64,000 bases of DNA from Elmis aenea (Eukaryota > Arthropoda > Insecta > Coleoptera > Elmidae): positions 3,469,982 through 3,533,981 of the forward strand of contig OX393578.1 in NCBI GenBank assembly GCA_947652605.1, read 5' to 3'. Positions 1 through 9,290 of the stretch are shown here, one piece after another. Each line of letters starts with the position of its first letter. Position 1 is the stretch's first letter. The notes under the pieces are model-generated. The model was not told the origin of the DNA. It worked only from the letters and a program-made list of their open reading frames with translations, and searched no databases. Position numbers and translations under genes: made by a program.

Positions 1-1084
1 ACTTTCTAAAAAAGAAAAATGAATGAATTCGATCGATCGATCAAGAGTGTTTTCTATCAAAGACAAAAGAATATCGTTCCTTTCACTGCGCTTAATTTAA
101 AATGCTCTTCAATACCATTTTTAAAAGTTCATTTGCCAAAGAGACCGCGTAAAATAATCCTTTGAATCTACAAGCAGAATACGACGATAAAATTTGCTTG
201 CTGCGTGCCAATTTCAATTTTCTCCTTTGAATTTTTGACTTTATCGCGAGTTTAAATTCAACAATAACCACAATTTGCTTATTTAAATACGAAACAATGC
301 TTGAGTCGTTATTAGGTCACTGGAAACAATTAAAATGTAACGTACACACTTTGCGTTGGAGCTTCGACAAAGGTATTTGATATGTTTTTATTAAATCCTG
401 AATCAGACGAGGGTAAAACAGACTGACAGCGAATTAAAAACATTAGGAGACAGTGAGTTGACAAAGAGTACTTGTTTAGAGTTTTCCCACATAGTCTTTT
501 TAATTTGACACGCCAGTAGACGCAGCGAAGTCGAGTTGAAAGGGTCCTAGAATACTCAAAGCGATATTTTGCTGTTTTAACAACAAAAATTGTTGCAATT
601 ATCGAAACCAACAAATAAAATTCAAACTGTAGTTTCTACATGACTGTATGAGTGCTTTTAGTTGAGCGATTGATTTGAAATATAAATACAGGTACGGGTG
701 ATTCAAAAACAAATATACATACTTTGGTAGTTAATTACTTGTGTGTTTATTTAGTTAATTTTAAATAAACAAATTTTTCATTTAGAGCAAATACTAGGAT
801 AGGGATCAAAAATAAAAACAGTTCATTTTAAATGCCCAAATTATCTGTTTAATTTGAACAAGGTTTTATTGACATCGTAAGGAAACTGATGTGCAAACAT
901 CTATAAATGTACCTATTTGCAATTGTACGCTAATAATATTGGTTCGTGCCCCAATCCTACAAAAACTGTGAGTTTTGTGGCATAGGTTTTAAGGTATCTA
1001 GTGAAACAAAAGTATGTGTTAATTCTTTTAGCAATATCAGTAGCGCTTCTACCAGAATGGAGATCTTTAAGGGTACTTCAAATA
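1..1084. other. unassigned A+T-rich sequence
   Basis: No gene, RNA or transposon end was recognised here. The only simple structure is a short GATC run near position 30. The small open frames on both strands have no recognisable motif and look like chance frames. Confidence 0.5.
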
Positions 1085-1086
1085 TC

Positions 1087-1109
1087 TTCTTCTTCTTCTT
1101 CTTCTTCTT
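1087..1109. repeat. (TTC)n microsatellite
   Basis: About eight TTC units form the 3' tail of the adjacent minus-strand LINE. The related copy at 17200-17420 ends in a shorter AAG tract, so this tract is part of the element and not independent. Confidence 0.8.
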
Positions 1110-1184
1110 AATCGGTTCCTCTTGTACCCTTCGGTGTCGAGGTATGCTTTTCTATTTCTGTATTAAGTTTCTCCACTCCTTCCC

Positions 1185-1642
1185 AGGGCTCGAAACCGAA
1201 AAAATTTTTGGTTAACGGTTAACCGAAATCGAGAACTTTATTTTTATAACGGTTTTTGTTGAAAAACCGGTTTTATTCGTAAAAAACCGGTTTAGAAAAA
1301 ACGGGTTAAATTAACCGGTTTTTAAAATTATTTAGATCAGGAATGCAAAGTATGAAATGATATTATTTATTTATAATTTCATAATAAATGTACAATCAAG
1401 AGTTCAGTAATGACTTTTGGTAAACTAATCACATTTACTACAGATTTTGTATTTTTCATCGTAATTTTTATTAAAAAAAAGACGTTAAAAAAACCGGTTT
1501 TTTATTATTTTGGTTAAAGGTTACCGTTTTTTTTGCCTTTAAAAATAACGGTTTCGGTTTCGGTTAAAAATCACTTTTTCTGACAAAAAATAACGGTTAA
1601 CCGGTTTTTTAAACCGGTTTAAAAAACCGGTTTCATGCCCTG
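1185..1642. mobile_element. short non-autonomous hAT element
   Basis: Terminal inverted repeats start CAGGGC and match over about 15 bp with two mismatches (CAGGGCTCGAAACCG against CAGGGCATGAAACCG). The flanking 8-bp duplication CTCCTTCC (1177-1184 and 1643-1650) is perfect, which identifies the hAT superfamily. The interior is non-coding and packed with AACCGGTTT-type palindromes, probably transposase-binding motifs. It sits inside a LINE whose uninterrupted paralogue at 17200-17420 carries a single GGAAGGAG (17333-17340) at the homologous place, confirming both ends. Confidence 0.93.
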
Positions 1643-2167
1643 CTCCTTCCTATCGTTAGCTAATTGTGGCAAATCTTTCCATCTGACTCCTTTTTCTTCT
1701 CTGCCTCCCTTCTTTTTCCTATTTTATGCTTGGTTTTCCTCTATTAATTTTTCCCTCCATCTTCATTTTCTAACAATATATACTTTCTGGCATGCTTAGT
1801 AGATGTCCAAGCCATCTTAATTGATTCGTCTCCATCTTTTTCTTAATATCTGTTACTCCTAGGTTATTTCGAATTTTTTCGTTACTGATTTTATCGATCT
1901 GTCTACATCCCTCTATTCTTCTCAGAAATCTAATTTCCTGTACCTGTATTGTTTGTTTTGGTTTTCGTGTGTTAGTGTCCAAGTTTCTGAACTGTACGTG
2001 AGAATGGGTACGTACACTGCATTAAAAACTCGCGTCTTCGTTTCTTTTGATATCTCTTTCTTGCTTATCAAACATTTATTAGTGGCTTCAAATATAAGTA
2101 CCTTAAATGCAATGTTTTTATTGATAATTTTCGCTCTGACGTTGACTCTAAATAAAAAATGTATCAC

Positions 2168-3694
2168 AATGAAATATTTAAAAGACTTACAAGATTATAA
2201 TTACCTAAAACTGCATATATTTTTTGAGGTATCACTTAAAAAATTACTTACTTTATCTCTAAGAGAATTGCTTTTTGAACAGAATTTTTAGCAGATTTAA
2301 GACTCGTCTCTTAGCAGGTTATTATTTTCTTGTTAGGAAATTTACTGAGAAAATAATCTACTTACAAAGAGCTGAGATTTTTCCTTAACATAATATGTTG
2401 AATAAAAGATACGGTTTTCACTTTAAAATGTTAAGATAATCTTTTTGACTAAAAAAAATTGGAAACATTTATGGAAACTGATATGATTTGGCCAATTTTA
2501 ATTGATTTCTAAAATTATTTATTTTGCTGTTCTGTAGTTAAATTGATTCGATTTCAACAGTGCTAAGACAGCACACTCTATTTTCGCTTTTCAGCATTCA
2601 ACGAAGTTCAATTTCGTTAATAATTCCATTTGGTTCTCAATTTCGTTCTTTTATCAAGGGACATCTTATTTTTGTTTGTTTCCAACGTACTTTTTGCCCT
2701 CGAAGAGTTACTCCCACATTAATACAATAATTAAAAATGTACTAGGATGTAAAATAAACAAAGACTTAATTAAACAACGAACAATAGCTTCGGAAATATA
2801 TTATATTGTGCGAACGAATATAAAAGATATTTGAACGCGATATTTTGCGTTGTGTTTTATAAAAGTAATCGCAACTGTATTTGTTTTACAAAAACTGCTG
2901 AATAGACTGCATTACGTGATGGTTTGTTAAATGAACCGACACATTTCCATTATACGCACAATGTATTTACATTGTTGTTGTTTTAAATTTTTGTTTTGCA
3001 TTCTGAGAGCGTATTTTATAATTGAAAAACAATAAATGTTAGTTATTATTTGCTTTGAGAGAAGAAATAACGTATTTAAACAAGAGTTATAACGTAATTC
3101 AACGAATAATTTCGGGAATACGAAGAGAATGGTTTCTTCTTTACTATTTCTAAGGCATTGTATAATAGCTAACTAACTTGCAATTACTCGGTAGGAAATA
3201 ATCACTTTAATATTTCCCAAATGCAAGGCCTTTTTTTTTTTAAAAGGGACAACTATGAAATTATAGAAAATACAATCTGGCAGCACGCACAAAATTTGTT
3301 CTGCAACACATTATTTGGACGTGTTGTTTCCAACGTTTTGCAATTTTAACTTTTCGGCTAATACATTTCAGTCTTTGAAGCATTTATATTAAAATTACAT
3401 CAAGATTAAACGAAAATTTGCAAACAACCGACTTCTCAAAGTCCTAATGATTGTTAAATTTATTTTGGACTCGTTGCCACGCTGTTGTTCTTTAATGCTG
3501 ATTAATTTTGTTCGTGAAAAGAAACCAATGTTGTCTGAGTTGGCGTCACAATTTTAAGATCATATTTTCACCGTTGGTATTCCAATATTTTTGTTCATTT
3601 TCATTCAGTCGACGTTCGTGGATGCCTTTGCGTTTTGTATTATAAGATCTTATCTTTGTGAGTTTACATACCTTCTTCGGACGTCCTTTGTTTG
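2168..3694. other. unassigned A+T-rich sequence
   Basis: I see no gene and no transposon end in this interval. The open frame spanning 1953-2291 is the antisense shadow of the LINE on its left plus flanking sequence. Confidence 0.45.
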
Positions 3695-3702
3695 GTTGGC
3701 AT

Positions 3703-4386
3703 TAGGGTTTATACAAAAACCGACTTTTAAAAAACCGGTTTTCGAATACCAGTTTTTCCAAAAAACCGGTTAAAACCGGTTTTCGAATAGTTTAAAAACA
3801 CAATTTAAACGTCATAAAATACTTTATATTTCATCATTTTATAAATACCTATACAAAGCTAATTGAGCTGGGTCTTACTGTATTTAAAGCTTCAAACAGT
3901 GTGTCCAAATTCTTTATTCTTTTATTAGTTGATTTAAATACTGCAAATTCTGCCTTAAGGGTATTCGGATTTGCTGTTTTTGCTAAAGGTTCCTCGATAA
4001 ATTTAAGAATTGATTTCTCCATCTCTTCTTTCAAGACATTGTTCTTTTCATTAATAATATCTTCATCTTCATCGGAATTTGTTTCCAATTCTATAGAAGA
4101 ATTTGGGTAAATTCCAGATAATATTTTTTCCGATAACTTGACTATGACTATATCGATTCTTGAAGCCAGCGGAAATAAGTTTAATTTTTTTGTAACAATG
4201 TTTTTTGGATTTTGCAAATGAAGCAGAAGTGTAAAGATTTTTATGTAGGTAGTTAGTTACTTTTTAAGTGTTAAATCTAGGCTTAAAAACCGGTTTTTTA
4301 AACTAAAAAACCGGTTTTTCGAATACATATTTTTTTTCAAAAAAACCGGTTTTTCAAAATCGGTTTTTAAAAACCGACAAACCCTA
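3703..4386 (-). mobile_element. internally deleted hAT transposon
   Basis: The element is bounded by TAGGGTTT (3703-3710) and its complement AAACCCTA (4379-4386). Its perfect 8-bp target duplication is GTTGGCAT (3695-3702 and 4387-4394), fitting the hAT preference for T at position 2 and A at position 7. Both ends carry several AAACCGGTTT palindromes, the same motif as in the hAT at 1185-1642 although the terminal bases differ. The interior holds the C-terminal part of a transposase on the minus strand. At 684 bp it is far shorter than an autonomous hAT, so it is a deletion derivative. Confidence 0.92.
3849..4217 (-). pseudogene. hAT transposase fragment, dimerisation region
   Basis: This is a 122-codon open frame inside the hAT element. 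The acidic stretch NSDEDED is followed by a helix-rich region, and the end, LDTLFEALNTVRPSSISF, matches the family pattern in which an acidic or aromatic stretch leads into a conserved P-(T/S)-S motif just before the ERxFS signature of the hAT C-terminal dimerisation domain. The frame stops right there, so the ERxFS part and the whole RNase-H-like catalytic core are missing. It cannot encode an active transposase. The first ATG is used by default; the true start of the parental protein lies in deleted sequence. Confidence 0.7.
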
Positions 4387-4589
4387 GTTGGCATTATCAT
4401 AACCGAATTTAAAGTTAGTTGGTGTGCTTTTCATTAAAAGAATGAAGGCTACATATCGCCACTTTGATATAAGACGAAGATCCATTTCAAAAACGATTAT
4501 GCCTTATTCTAAAAGTAAATGGTATTAATATCTGAATTTTATTTGCCAGTCAAATGAAATAGGAGTAAAAATCTGTTTTACATGACGTT

Positions 4590-5010
4590 AAAAAAAATAT
4601 GCTGGATGTTAAGCAGCCAATTGAAGAGCAAAATACAGGCGCTAGAAATGAAGTATTTAAGAGGCGTCAAAGGTATTACCCGAAGAGATAAAATACGAAA
4701 TGAGACAATTAGAGCAGAACTCAATGTTAAACCAGTTTTGGAGAGCATAGAAAACAACATCTTAAGTGGTTTGGGCATCTAGTAAGGATGGAGGATGGGA
4801 CAAACGAAGAGAATTCGGCTAGCCAAATCTACACAGAAAAGACAAAGAGGAAGATTGAGGAAAACATGGAACCAAGTGGTGGTTGAATGTCTGAACGATA
4901 GAGAAATGACCTGGAGTGAGGGATGAGGAAGGCAAGGAACAGGAGAGAGTGGACTGTGTTTATTCATGAAACTGGTTGATGTTTTGTAACGTACCTAAGG
5001 GTATATATGG
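4590..5010 (+). mobile_element. RTE-like LINE fragment, 3' end
   Basis: The plus strand encodes ALEMKYLRGVKGITRRDKIR followed by NETIRAELNVKPVLESIENN, the thumb/connection region of insect endonuclease-reverse transcriptase proteins. The rest is out of frame, and the coding remnant finishes near 4975. The stretch from about 4840 to 5000 is recognisably the reverse complement of 52390-52560, so both belong to one family and share the 3' terminus around GTAACGTACCT. It is 5'-truncated and frameshifted after about 4780. Confidence 0.8.
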
Positions 5011-5497
5011 ATATGGTTAATAATTTAAAAAAGGGATTCAATGGAATAGGGTAAAACCCCCAACTATTGGCACTTTAAGGCTATAGAGACAAATAAAATC
5101 GTTTATTTAACAATTTATCATGTAAAAGCCCAAAAATGAATTTTTATTACATTCCGCAAAGTTAGTTCCTACTTTTACAGTTGCATTTTTTTCTTTTTAA
5201 GATCAATTATGTTCCTTTTTCCTCAAATTTATAAAATTGGTCCGATTTTCTAGTCATTGGCACATTAATACCAATGATTGGCACTTGAATTATTCCAGTA
5301 ATTGGCACCCCTTACTGTTCGTTAGAACCATTGGGATGTAGGGTGGTATGGTTGGTTAGGAGGGTAGTTTTAGTTAAAATATAGTTTTTATGGTTACCTT
5401 AGATACATAGTATAATAGAATAAAATATAACTTTCAAAATAATGTTTATTGTTGAAAAATCTAGATTATAAAAATATATAAAAATTTAAAAAAATCT

Positions 5498-5921
5498 TCA
5501 TAAAATAATACTTATTAACCGAGGAACAAAAATATATAATACTGCAGCGTTAAAGGCCCAATAATGAGCCACGTGATGCGCATGTTTGACATATAAAGTT
5601 TTCCTTGAAGTTTTGGCGTACTTTAGGCATTGAACATGAAAGGTTCTACGACATTTTTGACATCCGATCCCCACATTTGTCAAGTAGATATTCTGGGTAC
5701 AAATGATACAAAGGCCTCTACGTATGACAATATTGTTTTTTGGTGGTGAATAATGCACGCTACTTGTCAAGGGAATATCTGAGTCCTCATCTGAATCACT
5801 ATCCTCAAATAGATTTCTTATGTGACGCTCTTTTTCTTTCTTCTCAGATTCAGATTCGCGTCTACATGGATCTCCTGGATTTACTTCGCGATTTATCTTG
5901 TTGAAAATTTTATTAGAACTT
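5498..5921 (-). pseudogene. pogo transposase C-terminus with PHD-like finger
   Basis: This is the downstream half of the pogo coding region, reading from the TTAA insertion point of the MITE. A basic/acidic linker (SESEKKEKERHIRNLFEDSD) precedes a Cys/His cluster. That cluster runs C-x2-C (CIIC), C-x2-C (CQKC), then FHVQC, giving the first part of a C4HC3 zinc finger like those at the C-terminus of many insect Tigger/pogo-like proteins. The last Cys pair is lost (VKHAHH where a C-x2-C is expected), so the finger is probably degenerate. The nominal start Met at 5959 lies in the MITE and is not the original start. Confidence 0.7.
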
Positions 5922-5925
5922 TTAA

Positions 5926-6323
5926 CCCTTTCCATACTGCTGGTATATATATGTACCACCGAAAGTTTGTAAAATACTAGAACTGTAATTTATCATTGTG
6001 AATGGTTCTGATATGTACCAGTCAGTTTTATAGGTCTACCTAGTGTCAAATTGTACAGTTTACGCTGCAAGTGCGCCCCCTGAAGTATTTTACACAACAC
6101 AACAAGAGAATTTGGTTTTGTTAGACACTGGTGGTAGGTACTTATATATACCACACTATAACCACATATAACCCTAGTGGTACATATATGTACCACCTTC
6201 TCCAAGAGAATTTGTTTGAAAAAAAAATGTTTTTCCAATAAAGCTTCTTTTTATACTTTATTAAGCCAAAATATTACCGAAAATATTTGAAAACCTTATT
6301 CTTCAAATACCGTATTGAAAGGG
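5926..6323. mobile_element. piggyBac-type MITE nested in pogo
   Basis: This is a 398-bp element flanked by TTAA on both sides (5922-5925 and 6324-6327). The ends CCCTTTCCATACTG and CCCTTTCAATACGG are inverted. TTAA plus a CCC(T)-type end is the piggyBac signature. GTACATATATGTAC-type palindromes lie near both ends (around 5943-5960 and 6179-6196). It carries no transposase; the frame 5993-6238 has no recognisable motif. Removing it rejoins the pogo coding sequence in a plausible way. Confidence 0.88.
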
Positions 6324-6742
6324 TTAAGTGCAATCTTCAGAGATTGACTTTCAGGACTCTCTTTAGCATCAGTTCCAATTTTAACATTTTTATCTGCAAA
6401 AGTGTTTCTGTTCTTCTGGTTTTTCATGACTAGAGTTGAGTTTTTCTTCGTTGTAGTTGAGTTTTTTTTTCGCTGAAATTATGTTTTTCTTAGCGTCTTC
6501 TTTGATCAATTTCTTTTGTCTGTTCTCTTCTTTTCTTCTTTCTTTGGCCTTTTCTTTTACTTCCATTTCTTTTTATATTGTTTAGAGGTGACAACATAAG
6601 AAGATCTTCTAGACTGGTATGTTCCTTTTCTTTCGGGTGTTTTAGGGTGCAAGAGATATTCTGCTATATCCGTTTTTAGTTATGTTATACCAATGATTTC
6701 CTAGTATGTTGTTGTTAAATGAGTTTGGCCTTTGGTTTGCAT

Positions 6743-7039
6743 CTAAGAAAGCCTTGACTGAACACTGAATGTCGATTTTTCTTCGTGGAAAGCCTTTCTT
6801 ATGACTTTCCAGGATATACTCAACAAGTGTATTTTTCTCTTCTTTCGTGAGATATGCCTTCCGAATTCGGGTTTTGTGAACTTTGGCCCCAACCTAAACT
6901 GGAGAGTTGACCTTGGTATTCCGTATTTTTTTGAAACTGTTTTCTTAGGTATGCCAGACTTGACTTCATTCAGAGCACTTTGAAGAATCTGTTCAGAATA
7001 TTTCTTCACATATTTTTTATCTTTCTTAATCTTGGGCAT
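6743..7039 (-). pseudogene. pogo/Tigger transposase, N-terminal DNA-binding part
   Basis: The frame starts at ATG 7039-7037 with MPKIKKDKKYVKKYSEQ, followed by LQSALNEVKSGIPKKTVSKK and YGIPRSTLQFRL. This is the pipsqueak/CENP-B-like helix-turn-helix at about residues 10-60 of pogo-type transposases, which binds the terminal repeats. The upstream open frame to 7129 is discounted because MPKxxKK is the usual start. After about residue 70 the reading degenerates. Other frames downstream preserve traces of the next family segment up to about 6690. The sequence then jumps to residues near the protein's C-terminal tail, so the DDE nuclease domain is absent. Confidence 0.8.
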
Positions 7040-7573
7040 TTGGAAAAAAAAACACATCACCCTGGAGCCTATTCCTAACTTTGATAGATGTGCCAATGTT
7101 TGGCGAAATTCAAAAATTATTTTACCCAAATGTTGGCACCGGGTGCCAATATTTAGCGGGAGCCTATATTGCTACACCAAATGTTGGCACCGCTGTTTTT
7201 TTATTAAAAAGTTAACCAATCTTATGTTTTGTACAAGAATTATCAACAGAAAATCATAAAATACTGTTACTAAAAACTTGCAAATAATACTACTACAAAA
7301 CTAGCCAGTAACCCAACTTGTTTCTATAGCCTACTACTATGAAAATTGATAAAAACTTACTTTTATGAAGAAGACGTCACACATTTAACCGCATAATTCA
7401 GCCATCTTTGAAACAACGGCATGCGTAATGGTTCGAGGATGCACTTCGATGTTGTCAGATTTCATAAAAAATATTCCTAACAGCTGAATTAACTTACTTT
7501 TTTATATATAGAGGAAAATATAAAGGAAGTGCCAATCATTGGTGAAGTGCCAACGTTTGGGGGTTTTACCCTA

Positions 7574-8780
7574 TGTGTGTAGCTGTCAGAAGGACGCTGG
7601 AAAACAAAATTTTAATTTAATTTTACCTCGGTATATCATCGATAGCCAGATTACTTAATAATTCGCCCTGGTATATTTAGTAGGAGTATATTTTAGATGC
7701 GTTCGAAATGTGTACATCAAAATTAGGCTTATTTTTAGATCGAAGCGACCTAAAATAAACACTAAACAACCCTTTTAACACCACTTGAAACTCAGTTTCA
7801 TATCATTTCATAACATTAAAGAGCTTACGCGATAAATCTTTGCGATTCGCGTGATCCCCCATCGTTAACGTGCACGCCAAAGATTGATAAATATAGTGTT
7901 TAATCCGAGACCAATGGAAGCAAATTCAGTTCACAACAGGTTACACTAAAATCGAGTAAAACTGCGCTTGAACAAATCATTAATCATCAAAACATGGGCG
8001 AAAACAATTTAATTATAAGGCAGTTAATAATATTTATTATTTTATGATTTATCATACTACGCAAAAGGTTTAGAGTTAGAGCGATATAAAAAAAGGGTAA
8101 TTTAATTTGTCGTTTAGTTGTTGAAGCACGCAGCGTTATTTTTTTTTAAAGGTTGAAGAGACGATAACGCACATTTTAACAACATGGAAAAAACAGCACG
8201 AAACTATACAACGACGCCTCATTGTTAGCGGTTTGTGTAAGGGAATGTTTTGCGGTTGGACTGAATAAGTTAGCCACGAAAGAATTTTACCTTTTTAGAC
8301 CTGTTCTACCCCAATACCAGTCTATAGCTCGCTAACTGTAATTAAAATGTAGGTCGCGAAGTCTGGTTTCGTGTTTCACTAATTCTATTTAAATGCAAAT
8401 ACCAACACGTTTGAGGCTTGCTGATAACTAGCAAGTTTCGTATGTTAATGCCCAACTATTGTAGATTTTTTGTTGTTTATTTTTAAACAAAGGTAGCAAA
8501 GTTTGATTCTGTCATTACAATTTTTTGCTCGTATTTTCATTGTATTAAAATGCAAATGTTGAAGAAATTCATGAAATTTGTTTAGTTGTGGGTTGTGTTA
8601 TTATGAGATACAATCCCACTCTCCCCTTTTTTATTCTCAAAATTGAGGGTGTATCACTTATCGAGATAAAGGGGCAATAAATAAATGATTAAATTGGAAA
8701 AGAAGTGTGTTCAAGTGTCCCAGCCTGCCTGGATCCTGAAATATCATGCAAAATCTTACAAACTTCGACTTGTATAAATA
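7574..8780. other. unassigned A+T-rich sequence
   Basis: Nothing here could be tied to a gene or to a repeat present elsewhere in the window. No open frame of note. Confidence 0.4.
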
Positions 8781-9290
8781 AAGGATGATTGTTAGGGACC
8801 GGGCATTAAAAATATATGAAGAATGAAAAGGGGTATTGATCTGAAATTTTGGTTATGACCATAATGGCATATGATCTGTTTAATGAAAATATTTTCAAGA
8901 TGGCGACACTTCCGGAAATACCGGAAGTTGACGTCTACTTTCTTATTTTGAATACAATGCTCTATTTTTTATTGCATTTTTGGATGTAACACGTTATTTT
9001 AGAGGGACTTTTTATGGCATTTCCTATACCTAAGTGCAGTCGTTTTTCAGATTTTTGGACTTAAAAAAAAAATTAAATTCATCGTGATGCTTAATTTTAA
9101 CAACCGTTTCCATTTTGGAAGAGAAAACGCTTAAATTGAGACTGTTTTTTTTTCATTTTCTAATGCAAAATTGAATTTTGCATCAATCTGTGTTAGCGTT
9201 TCCTATACCTATCTGTAATAATTTTCGAGTTATTAAGAATTTTAATAAAGTTAAGAGAAATTGTAACATTTTTAAATAGTAAGCCTTGGA
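8781..9290 (+). repeat. fold-back repeat family, single-arm copy
   Basis: Starting at the degenerate terminus GGATGATTGTTAGGGACCGG, this stretch is colinear with 62523-63420 and, in reverse, with 50160-50890. Shared blocks include CACTTCCGGAAATACCGGAA, GACGTCTACTTTCTTAT, TTTCCTATACCTA (twice) and TCGAGTTATTAAGAATTTT. Only one arm is recognisable, so it is a partial or decayed copy of the large inverted-repeat element seen at the right end of the window. It lacks the 240-bp insert found at 62559-62800. Confidence 0.8.

Larger units (their letters stand above)
1085..2167 (-). mobile_element. RTE-like LINE, 5'-truncated 3' part
   Basis: This is a non-LTR retrotransposon fragment on the minus strand. 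Two overlapping frames (2167-1922 and 1982-1770) encode the region after the reverse-transcriptase palm. Its hallmarks are TKTRVFNAVYVPILTYSSET, then FLRRIEGC, KISNEKIRNNLG and NQLRWLGHL, the pattern of the insect endonuclease-reverse transcriptase proteins. A frameshift lies between the two frames. The coding remnant continues to the 3' end, where the element finishes in a TTC/GAA microsatellite (1087-1109), as RTE-type elements often do. A hAT element (1185-1642) interrupts it. The same 3' end occurs at 17200-17420, which fixes the family boundaries. The clade assignment is inferred; that it is a LINE is clear. Confidence 0.85.
5049..7571 (-). mobile_element. pogo-type transposon, internally deleted
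   Basis: Terminal inverted repeats begin GGGTAAAACCCCCAA and extend about 27 bp with a few mismatches through TTGGCACTT. TA is present on both sides (5047-5048 and 7572-7573), as expected for the Tc1/mariner-pogo superfamily. TTGGCAC recurs several times near both ends (around 5065-5310 and 7130-7555), suggesting subterminal transposase sites. The minus strand encodes the N-terminal helix-turn-helix and the C-terminal zinc-finger parts of one transposase. The central DDE region is missing, with an apparent junction near 6680. A piggyBac-type MITE (5926-6323) then split the 3' part of the coding region. Confidence 0.9.

Noticed and set aside
26..42. GATC repeat as a regulatory site
   Set aside because: Only a few units with no flanking context; too short to support any call.
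5993..6238. 81-codon frame inside the TTAA-flanked MITE
   Set aside because: No transposase motif; the element is only 398 bp and non-autonomous.
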